This document shows positions 1-6,111 of a stretch of DNA of 7,851 nucleotides, piece after piece; the stretch's first letter is position 1; every line of letters starts with the position of its first letter. The notes under the pieces were generated by a model. That model saw only the letters and a list, made by a program, of their open reading frames with translations, had not been told where the DNA came from and made no database searches. Location of the stretch: contig CALTNV010000095.1 of assembly GCA_943845485.1 (NCBI GenBank), positions 1 through 7,851 on the forward strand, written 5' to 3'. The DNA comes from an uncultured Flavobacteriales bacterium. GTDB taxonomy: Bacteria > Bacteroidota > Bacteroidia > Flavobacteriales > CALTNV01. Made by a program: the position numbers and the translations under genes.

Positions 1-11
1 TAATTTTTTGA

Positions 12-824
12 TTAATTTTTTTTAAATCCATTGAAAGTAGCTTGAAGAGTAAAAAATAAAATCATTGTTAATACCACCCAAATTATAAACTGTGATAAAC
101 CAACTAAAGCAACTCCTATAATCTTACCCATCATTAATTGAAAGGGACGTACTGATGATATAATTACTTCAACAATTCTATTGGTTTTTTCTTCAATTAC
201 ACCTCTCATAACCTGAGAGCCATACATGAAAATAAACATATAAATTAAAACAGCGAAAAAGAAACCAACAGCAGCTTGCTCTTTAAGAGAGTTCTCTTTA
301 ACTCCCTTATCTATATTGTAGGTATCAAAAGAAACGTTTGTTTTAATAGCATCATAATCTTTTCTAGTAAATTTTTTATTAATTCCTATTTTTAAATTTT
401 CAAAAGTATTTTCTATTTGCGTTTTAATATGGCTTTCTGCAAAAACATTTAACCTATCTTTAAATTGCATAGGTAATATGATTTCTTCATCAGGGTTCAT
501 GTGGTTGTTTAGTAGTTTTTGCCCATCAACCAATATCCTAACATTATACTTTTCCTTTTTAAAAACTTTTTTATCATCCCAAACGGTTGCATAACTAAAA
601 GTTACATTATGATGCTTAGAATTTTTTAATTCGTCAACGCCTATAACCTGATCTGGATCTACAATTAAAACTTCAAAATTTGTATCATCTTGCATTCCTA
701 AATACACTGTTAATGATAAAAACCCTGCTATTAAAATGGGACCCAAAATTGTCATTACCATAAAAGATCTTTTTCTAACCCTGGTAATGTATTCTCTTGC
801 TATAATTAAACCTATTTTACTCAT
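12..824 (-). CDS. ABC transporter permease, NatB/ABC-2 type, short (possibly frameshifted)
   Basis: Membrane subunit of an ABC exporter, pairing with the ATPase encoded just upstream (13-base gap). It fits the COG1668/ABC2_membrane_3 family: an N-terminal cytoplasmic amphipathic stretch (IGLIIAREYITRVRKRSF), a first membrane helix at about residues 21-43, an extracytoplasmic domain of about 140 residues, a second helix at about 184-203, then the conserved cytoplasmic segment GVIEEKTNRIVEVIISS (208-224) that contacts the ATPase, and a third helix at about 233-261. NatB is known for sodium export in Bacillus; the substrate here cannot be read from sequence. Family members usually have over 400 residues and about six helices, but this frame stops after 270 residues, so the last helices are missing. 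The stop follows a run of eight A (16-23 on the plus strand), and both other frames are open to the window edge, so a frameshift, real or a sequencing error, is likely. The family call is firm; completeness is not. Confidence 0.85.
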   Translation of the reverse strand: MSKIGLIIAREYITRVRKRSFMVMTILGPILIAGFLSLTVYLGMQDDTNFEVLIVDPDQVIGVDELKNSKHHNVTFSYATVWDDKKVFKKEKYNVRILVDGQKLLNNHMNPDEEIILPMQFKDRLNVFAESHIKTQIENTFENLKIGINKKFTRKDYDAIKTNVSFDTYNIDKGVKENSLKEQAAVGFFFAVLIYMFIFMYGSQVMRGVIEEKTNRIVEVIISSVRPFQLMMGKIIGVALVGLSQFIIWVVLTMILFFTLQATFNGFKKN

Positions 825-837
825 TTTTTATATCAAA

Positions 838-1767
838 TTAAGATTGATAATCCTCTACTTGCTGAATAAAAATATCATTCATGCTTGGTTTTATTTCTTT
901 TACACCCAAAATAGTTACATGTGCTAAAATTTCTGTCAATAAACTATTAACACCGTTATCGTTTAACATTTTAACATTTGCTATATGATGGTTATTATCA
1001 ATAGAAGTATGATTTAACAATTCAAATCCAGCCCATAAAGCATTGGTAAAGGCAATCATATTTCCTTTAAACTCAATAGCAAATTCTGTTTTTGAAAACT
1101 GTGTTTTAATTTCATTAATTTTACCACTTAAAATATTCTTTGATTTATATATTAAAGCAATATCATCACAAATTTCCTCTACAGATTCCATGTTATGAGT
1201 TGACAAAATAATAGAAACCCCATTATCTCTCATTTCTAATAATTCTTTTTTAATTAAGTTAGCGTTTATAGGATCAAATCCACTAAAAGGTTCATCTAAT
1301 ATTAATAATTTGGGCTTATGAATTACAGTAGTTATAAATTGAATTTTTTGAGCCATTCCTTTTGATAACTCCTCAATTTTTTTATTCCACCAATCAGTAA
1401 TTTCAAATTTTTCAAACCATTTTTTTAATTCAAATTCGGCTTGTTTTTTTGTAAGCCCTTTTAATTGAGCTAAATAAAGAGCTTGTTCACCAACCTTCAT
1501 TTTCTTATACAAACCTCTTTCTTCAGGTAAATATCCTATGGTATCAACATCAGAAGGCGATAAAGGATTGCCATTTAAAAAAATAGACCCTTTTTCAGGG
1601 TATGTAATTTGATTAATTAAACGAATTAAAGTTGTTTTACCAGCGCCATTTGGACCTAAAAGACCAAAAATCCTACCTTGATAAACATCTAAACTAACAT
1701 CAGTTAATGCTTGATATCCATCATAAAATTTTGAAATATTTTTTACAGATAATATTGGTTCATTCAT
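838..1767 (-). CDS. ABC transporter ATP-binding protein, NatA-like (COG4152)
   Basis: Cytoplasmic ATPase that powers the adjacent permease; 309 residues, full length for the family. Walker A is GPNGAGKT (38-45, with Lys44), the signature is LSKGMAQ (134-140), Walker B is LLILDEP (154-160, with Glu159), the D-loop is SGFDP (162-166) and the H-loop His is 191 in STHNM. The Q-loop position reads IGYLPEERGLY (77-87) with no glutamine. PEERGLY, LSKG and SGFDP together are typical of the COG4152 branch (YhaQ/NatA-like), so these departures from textbook motifs are a family trait, not decay. A C-terminal domain of about 90 residues follows the nucleotide-binding domain, as in this branch. It is the first gene after the terminator at 1798-1825, so it probably has its own promoter or depends on read-through; I see no convincing promoter in the 30 bases available. 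A role in sodium or other toxic-solute export is inferred from the family only. Confidence 0.93.
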   Translation of the reverse strand: MNEPILSVKNISKFYDGYQALTDVSLDVYQGRIFGLLGPNGAGKTTLIRLINQITYPEKGSIFLNGNPLSPSDVDTIGYLPEERGLYKKMKVGEQALYLAQLKGLTKKQAEFELKKWFEKFEITDWWNKKIEELSKGMAQKIQFITTVIHKPKLLILDEPFSGFDPINANLIKKELLEMRDNGVSIILSTHNMESVEEICDDIALIYKSKNILSGKINEIKTQFSKTEFAIEFKGNMIAFTNALWAGFELLNHTSIDNNHHIANVKMLNDNGVNSLLTEILAHVTILGVKEIKPSMNDIFIQQVEDYQS

Positions 1768-1786
1768 TTTTACTACTTATTATAAA

Positions 1787-1839
1787 ATCTTATAGCCAAA
1801 AAAAACCTATCAAAAAAATGATAGGCTTAAATATAAGAT
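1787..1839. repeat. 8-bp inverted repeat enclosing the terminator hairpin
   Basis: ATCTTATA at 1787-1794 is exactly complementary to TATAAGAT at 1832-1839. GCC (1795-1797) could add pairing with GGC (1824-1826) across a five-base bulge. The outer arms surround the terminator stem at 1806-1825, and the GCC/GGC pairing would compete with the closing base pairs of that stem. It may be an alternative RNA fold, an operator for the ABC genes, or chance in AT-rich DNA. The match is seen directly; any function is inference. Confidence 0.4.
1798..1825 (-). terminator. Rho-independent terminator after the PpiD-like gene
   Basis: On the minus strand the sequence is CCTATCA, a loop of six T, TGATAGG, then eight T. 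This is a perfect 7-bp stem (1806-1812 with 1819-1825) followed directly by a T8 tract (1798-1805). It begins about 20 bases after the stop codon of the isomerase gene, so it ends the envelope operon and separates it from the ABC transporter genes. On the plus strand no T tract follows the stem, so it should act in one direction only. Confidence 0.85.
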
Positions 1840-1845
1840 ATATTA

Positions 1846-3966
1846 TTAGTTTAACAATCTTTCGTCTTTAACATCAGCATTATTAATTAATGCTTGGTTT
1901 ACTGAAGCATTAGACCTATTTCTAAGTAAACTTAGCATAGTTGTTTTATTTTGAGTATAATTCTCTTGCTCTTGAGGTGTTGTTTTACCTAATAATTTAA
2001 CTACAAAAATACCCGATTCTCCAACTAAAGGGGTTGAAACCTCTCCTTGGTCAAGTGTAGAAATTGTAGCTACAACAGCTGGCTCATTTGATGCACCACT
2101 GATATAAGGATTTTTTAAAGTAGTTCCGTTAGATTTTTTTACAACCTTATTAACCTCTTTAGCCAATGCAACTAAATCAGCATTATTCATTTCTTCTTTT
2201 AACATTGTTGCTTTTTTCTCTTTTACAAGTGCAACTCTCATCTCCTTATCAACATCTTCAAATTTAGGTTCACCTTCATCTGTAGCTTTTACTAATGAAA
2301 TAACAACAAACTTATCATCATTATCATTCATAGGCTCAGAAACATCACCTAAGTCATGTTTAAAAGACCAACGAATAAATTGCTTAGAATCATTCATTCC
2401 TGAAACAAATGTAGCACCTAATAATATCTCATTACTTTGACGTGCAAACATTTTATTCTCTTTAGCAACTTCCTCTAATGATTTACCATCTTTAGTTTCA
2501 TTAGAAATTTGGTTGGCTTTATTATAAATACCTTCCATAGTTTCATCAGAAATAATAATTTTTCTTTTAACAACAGCTAATCTAACTACATTAGTATCTT
2601 TTATATCCACAATAGAAACTAAATGTGTTCCAAATTGAGTTTTAACAATTTCTAAATCACCTACGTTCCCAGAATAAACGGCATCAGAAAAAGGTTTCAC
2701 CATTCTCCCTTTTTCAAACCAGCCTAAATCTCCTCCTTTTGATGCAGAAGGACCTTGACTATTCGTTTTTGCTAACTCAGCAAAACTTGCACCATTTTTA
2801 ATTTCTTTCTTTAAACTATCAAGTAATAAAGCTGCTTCAGCTTCAGGAACATCAGCATTTATTAGTATGTGACTAGCTTTTCTTTTTTCTATTTTACCAT
2901 TATTTTCAACTTTAACAATTTTGTAAGCATCGTTATCTTCAAAAGGACCAAAAACAGCACCTTTTTCAGCAGATAAAATATTATTAGTAGTAGTAGTATC
3001 TAATTTGTTAAATGTGTTTTCATTAAAATCTACCAATACAAAATTCGAGTTATCAGAATTAGACTCTACAAATATTGTATCGTTTGTAGATGCTTTAAAG
3101 TCATTAACTAAATTTTGAACATATGTTAAAGATTCATTTCTATCTTTTTCAGATGCTTTAATTGGAAACTCAACGTAAGCAAACTTTCTTGAAGACTTTT
3201 GCTTCCATTTCACGTCAGATTTATGTTTGTTATAATAAGCTTTAACATCTTCATCAGTAACATTTACTAAAGAATCTGGTAACTCATAAAAAGGCTTATA
3301 AACATATTCAAAATCAAGTGTTGTATTTGCTTCTTCATAATCATTTTTGGCTTCTAAAGTTGAAACAAACAATCCTTTACTAATTAAAGCATTAAACTTT
3401 GACCTCATATAGTTTCTAACAATTGCTTGCTTTTGAATATTAAATTCAGCTTGTTGTAAAGCTAATTGTCTTCTAGCAGCATCATCTGTAATTTCTGGAC
3501 TTCCATTTTCCATTTGATCAACATATGCTCTAAAGCTAACAACATCAAACATCCCTAAAGAATCTTGAAAATACTGACCGTAAGTTTGGAAAACTTGAGG
3601 AGACATATTTTCACCATAAAAAAGTTCTTCAACTTCATTTTTAGTCAATGAAAGGCCCATGTTTTCATATTCTGTACTATATATTTTATTAGTAACAATA
3701 TCATTCCAAACTTGATTTCTCACAATTTCTTGAAAATTAGCTTGTTTATCATACCCTAATTCTCTGTAAATTTGTTGTTTGCTATTTACAGATTTTTCAT
3801 AATCTGTGGAAGAAATTTTTTCTCCATAAACCTCACCTACTGTTATGTCTTGAGCAGATTGACCACTATTACCTAAGTTATCAGTTAATACAAATAAAGC
3901 GATACTGACCCCTACAAATACTAAAAGTAAGCCAGTTCTTTTACGAATGTTTTCTAATGTTGCCAT
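1846..3966 (-). CDS. ppiD: Membrane-anchored peptidyl-prolyl cis-trans isomerase, PpiD/SurA-type
   Basis: Periplasmic folding factor anchored in the inner membrane; 706 residues. A short cytoplasmic N-terminus (MATLENIRKR) precedes one membrane helix at about 11-28, followed by a SurA_N-like chaperone region to about residue 240. The parvulin domain spans about 362-456, with ASHIL (His366), GGDLGWF (411-417), MVKPF (422-426) and FGTHLV (445-450, with His448), so the isomerase core looks intact. Strand segments of the type 'GxV..P....F.V..LV' recur at about 336-355, 540-562 and 641-662, suggesting further degenerate parvulin-like modules. In the PpiD/SurA family such proteins help outer-membrane proteins and lipoproteins fold after secretion, which suits its position at the end of an operon with a barrel protein and LptC. 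The gene lies 62 bases after the CNNM gene; ATG at 3964-3966 is well placed before the membrane anchor. A run of four Thr codons (about residues 324-327) forms a small ACT-type repeat. Confidence 0.95.
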   Translation of the reverse strand: MATLENIRKRTGLLLVFVGVSIALFVLTDNLGNSGQSAQDITVGEVYGEKISSTDYEKSVNSKQQIYRELGYDKQANFQEIVRNQVWNDIVTNKIYSTEYENMGLSLTKNEVEELFYGENMSPQVFQTYGQYFQDSLGMFDVVSFRAYVDQMENGSPEITDDAARRQLALQQAEFNIQKQAIVRNYMRSKFNALISKGLFVSTLEAKNDYEEANTTLDFEYVYKPFYELPDSLVNVTDEDVKAYYNKHKSDVKWKQKSSRKFAYVEFPIKASEKDRNESLTYVQNLVNDFKASTNDTIFVESNSDNSNFVLVDFNENTFNKLDTTTTNNILSAEKGAVFGPFEDNDAYKIVKVENNGKIEKRKASHILINADVPEAEAALLLDSLKKEIKNGASFAELAKTNSQGPSASKGGDLGWFEKGRMVKPFSDAVYSGNVGDLEIVKTQFGTHLVSIVDIKDTNVVRLAVVKRKIIISDETMEGIYNKANQISNETKDGKSLEEVAKENKMFARQSNEILLGATFVSGMNDSKQFIRWSFKHDLGDVSEPMNDNDDKFVVISLVKATDEGEPKFEDVDKEMRVALVKEKKATMLKEEMNNADLVALAKEVNKVVKKSNGTTLKNPYISGASNEPAVVATISTLDQGEVSTPLVGESGIFVVKLLGKTTPQEQENYTQNKTTMLSLLRNRSNASVNQALINNADVKDERLLN

Positions 3967-4028
3967 GTGTTTTAATTATTATGCTTGCGAATATAATAAA
4001 TAAATATAAACTAATATAAATTTTACAT

Positions 4029-5312
4029 TTATTCCTCTGTTTTAGAAGAGAATCTCACTCTTTCTATTCTAGTTTCATTCGCTTCAGTAACTATTATATC
4101 AAAATTATGAAGCGCAAATTTCTCACCTGACTGAGGTATGTTTTTAATGTTTGAGATAATAAAACCTCCCAAGGTTTCATATTCATCAGATTCAGGAATA
4201 TTTAAGCCATATTTCTCATTGATATAATCAATTTCTAATCTTGCTGCAAAATCAAATTCATTTTCAGATAACTGATTATCAATTAAATCATCCACATCAT
4301 GTTCATCATCAATTTCACCAAAAATTTCTTCAATTACATCTTCAATGGTAAGCATACCTGAAGTACCACCAAACTCATCAACAACTAGAGCTACCTTGTT
4401 TTTTTGTTTGGTAAACTTCTCTAACAAAACATTGGCACTTGTTGTTTCAGGAATAATCAACATTTTTTTTACGATACTTTTAATTTCTTGCGGCTTTTTA
4501 AACAGATCAAATGATTGTACATAACCTACAATATTATCTATGGTATCTTTGTAAACGAATATTTTAGAGTAACCTGTTTTCACAAATTGTAATCGTAAAG
4601 ACTCAACATCAGATTCAATATCAATAGCTTCAATTTCAGTTCTTGGAACCATACAGTCTCTAGACTTAACTTTTGAAAAATCTAGTGCATTTTTAAAAAT
4701 TTGAATTTCATGATCTACCCCCTCTTCATCATGCGATCTATTAGAAATTTCTTTTACATAATTATCTAAATCTACCTTACCAAATCTTAAAGCATTTTCT
4801 GACTCTTCTTCATCTGTAATATTAAAAAGCTTTAGTAGTCCTTCTGATATACCAATAGATAGTATTGTAATAGGATATAAAACAACTCCAAAGAACAAAA
4901 TAAAAGGCCAGGTTAACTGCAGTAATTTATTGGGGTTAATTCTACCTATACTTTTTGGTAAAAACTCAGCAGTAAACAATATTACAAGTGTAGATATAGA
5001 TGTTTGAATTAGTAATGGGTAAAAAGTTAGTGTGTCAGAGTTTATTAACTCAGGAAAAAGCACAGCAATAATAACCTTACCCATATATAAGCCATATATT
5101 ACTAAAGCAATATTATTACCAACAAGCATAGTACCTAAATACAAAGACGAATGTCTAAGAAAATAATGGACAATTTTAGCACTAAGTCCTCCTTCTTTTT
5201 TATCTAATTCTATCATCAATTTATTTGATGATAAAAAAGCGATTTCCATCATTGAAAAAAAACCTGAAGCCACTAGGGCTAATAGAATGACAACTAACTC
5301 TAAATTACTCAT
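4029..5312 (-). CDS. CNNM/CorC-family transporter-like protein (DUF21, CBS pair, CorC_HlyC)
   Basis: Integral inner-membrane protein of 427 residues, often annotated as 'hemolysin family protein'. The DUF21/CNNM domain spans about 1-165 with helices near 4-26, 58-85, 98-117 and 134-158, and carries the family motifs GFFSMMEIAFLSSNK (17-31), GNNIAL (65-70) and AEFLPKS (115-121). A CBS pair follows at about 216-335, with MVPRTEI (221-227) and VVDEFGGTSGMLTIEDVIEE (310-329), then a very acidic linker (IDDEHDVDD) and a CorC_HlyC domain at about 350-424. Characterised prokaryotic CNNM/CorC proteins export magnesium or related divalent ions and sense nucleotide through the CBS pair; transport here is inferred. 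GldE of gliding flavobacteria belongs to the same superfamily, but no gld neighbour is visible, so I do not use that name. Its ATG overlaps the stop of the 65-residue upstream gene (TAATG), implying translational coupling. A coding A8 tract (4463-4470) leaves this frame intact. Confidence 0.93.
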   Translation of the reverse strand: MSNLELVVILLALVASGFFSMMEIAFLSSNKLMIELDKKEGGLSAKIVHYFLRHSSLYLGTMLVGNNIALVIYGLYMGKVIIAVLFPELINSDTLTFYPLLIQTSISTLVILFTAEFLPKSIGRINPNKLLQLTWPFILFFGVVLYPITILSIGISEGLLKLFNITDEEESENALRFGKVDLDNYVKEISNRSHDEEGVDHEIQIFKNALDFSKVKSRDCMVPRTEIEAIDIESDVESLRLQFVKTGYSKIFVYKDTIDNIVGYVQSFDLFKKPQEIKSIVKKMLIIPETTSANVLLEKFTKQKNKVALVVDEFGGTSGMLTIEDVIEEIFGEIDDEHDVDDLIDNQLSENEFDFAARLEIDYINEKYGLNIPESDEYETLGGFIISNIKNIPQSGEKFALHNFDIIVTEANETRIERVRFSSKTEE

Positions 5313-5314
5313 TA
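5310..5314 (-). promoter_or_regulatory. TAATG stop-start overlap (translational coupling)
   Basis: The TAA stop of the small membrane protein (5312-5314) and the ATG of the CNNM gene (5310-5312) share one base. Such overlaps usually mean that ribosomes ending the first gene restart on the second, giving linked output. The overlap also supports the small frame as a real translated gene. Confidence 0.7.
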
Positions 5315-5509
5315 ATTATTATCTAAGTTCTCTAATTTTTTAATGCTAAATCTTCTCAATAAAAAATACAAGAAAAAAACTAAAGAAAAAACCAACATAT
5401 AAATTGCATCATCAAATCCAGATGTAAAATAAGTAATAACTCCCCAGCCAAATACTCCAATAGAAATACCTAACCATAACCAATTCATAAATTTTTGAAA
5501 TTTCATCAT
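5312..5509 (-). CDS. Small two-helix membrane protein of unknown function
   Basis: Sixty-five residues; I do not recognise a named family. It begins with a short basic, aromatic stretch (MMKFQKFMNW). Two hydrophobic helices follow, at about 9-29 (LWLGISIGVFGWGVITYF) and 35-51 (AIYMLVFSLVFFLYFLL), joined by a short acidic loop (SGFDDA). A basic C-terminal tail starts with RRFSIKK. The positive-inside pattern predicts a hairpin with both ends in the cytoplasm. It lies 5 bases after lptC and its stop overlaps the start of the CNNM gene, so it is almost certainly translated in this operon. It could be an accessory subunit of the CNNM protein or an unrelated envelope protein; neither is shown. Two ATG codons stand in tandem (5507-5509 and 5504-5506), and either could be used. 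Coding is supported by tight packing and membrane-protein composition; function is unknown. Confidence 0.8.
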   Translation of the reverse strand: MMKFQKFMNWLWLGISIGVFGWGVITYFTSGFDDAIYMLVFSLVFFLYFLLRRFSIKKLENLDNN

Positions 5510-5514
5510 TGCAA

Positions 5515-6093
5515 TTACATTTTTATTTGTTGTTCAGCATTTTCATATTCGTATGATTCAAATCTTTCATCAGCAGTTAAACCATAACCTGTAATAATCA
5601 TATCTTCATCATCTACCCTAAAATAATTATCTCCTGGTGTATAGATAATTTTCTTTTTCTGATCCCAGATTAATTCTTCTGTTTGTAAAGTTTGTTTTTT
5701 CTGAAAATTATCAAAAAACACATTCCCTGACAACTCAATCAACTGTTTATCCTCGTATTGAAATGCATGATTAGCAGAAATTTTAGAAGAAACATTACCT
5801 TTTGAATCATAAAAAAACACAACCAAACTATCTTTAATCTCCATGTAATTAAGTTCTTTTTTGTCAAAAACATATCTATCTACATACCTGCCAAAGATTC
5901 TTGATTTTAAAGCACCAGAGTCTGTTGCAAAAACTTGAAGGTTTATAAAGGATTCATTAGGAACTTTTTCCCCTTCAACTGTAATTTTTTTAATTTCCTG
6001 AATATCATTTTCTTGACATGAAACAAGTATACCCATTGCAAATATTACAATGGGTATATATTTAATAAACTTTATAATTCTATTTAATTTCAA
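5515..6093 (-). CDS. lptC: LPS export periplasmic lipoprotein LptC
   Basis: Component of the Lpt machine that moves lipopolysaccharide from the inner to the outer membrane. The 192-residue length is typical. The N-terminus is a lipoprotein signal: basic residues, a hydrophobic core and the lipobox LVSC with Cys26 as the lipidated residue, giving a mature start CQEND. This is the usual form in Bacteroidota, unlike the transmembrane anchor of E. coli LptC. The rest is rich in beta-strand pattern with LptC-like landmarks, among them ELSGNVFFDN (120-129) and LQTEELIWDQ (136-145) and a late GYGLTADERF (169-178). The start is read as TTG at 6091-6093: no in-frame ATG lies between it and the upstream in-frame TAA, and the first internal Met (residue 20) would remove most of the signal peptide. 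It lies 18 bases after the TPR gene and 5 bases before the small membrane protein. The family call is firm; the start codon choice is somewhat less so. Confidence 0.9.
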   Translation of the reverse strand: MKLNRIIKFIKYIPIVIFAMGILVSCQENDIQEIKKITVEGEKVPNESFINLQVFATDSGALKSRIFGRYVDRYVFDKKELNYMEIKDSLVVFFYDSKGNVSSKISANHAFQYEDKQLIELSGNVFFDNFQKKQTLQTEELIWDQKKKIIYTPGDNYFRVDDEDMIITGYGLTADERFESYEYENAEQQIKM

Positions 6094-6111
6094 AGAATGA
6101 TAGTATAATGG

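Noticed and set aside
77..140. Possible loss of function in the ABC ATPase because the Q-loop Gln is absent and the signature is LSKGM (listed in residues of the ATPase, not window bases)
   Set aside because: PEERGLY and LSKG are normal for the COG4152 branch; Walker A, Walker B Glu and the H-loop His are intact, so the protein is expected to be active.
736..927. 63-codon plus-strand open frame
   Set aside because: It lies antisense to the 5' end of the permease gene and the 3' end of the ATPase gene, both well supported by motifs. Its Leu/Ile/Tyr/Phe-rich translation is what AT-rich antisense DNA gives by chance, and it has no recognisable domain.
1779..1784. TATAAT on the minus strand before the ABC ATPase gene
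   Set aside because: Only 11 bases separate it from the ATG, there is no matching upstream element at suitable spacing, and Bacteroidota do not normally use the E. coli consensus.
2988..2999. TAGTAGTAGTAG trinucleotide repeat inside the PpiD-like gene
   Set aside because: Only four units encoding four Thr in a loop region; in-frame and too short to suggest a variable repeat of interest.
3988..3995. TATATTCG on the minus strand, 7 of 8 matches to the Bacteroidota -7 element TAnnTTTG, about 20 bases upstream of the PpiD-like gene
   Set aside because: No clear TTTG-type -33 partner lies at the expected distance, and such partial matches are frequent in AT-rich gaps. A separate promoter for this gene is possible but not supported.
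6094..6111. TPR gene and lptC are in the same frame, separated only by one TAA and 18 open bases, so read-through would fuse them
   Set aside because: The TPR protein ends at a conserved-looking tail and LptC has its own complete lipoprotein signal, so two separate proteins make sense. A same-frame arrangement occurs by chance one time in three.
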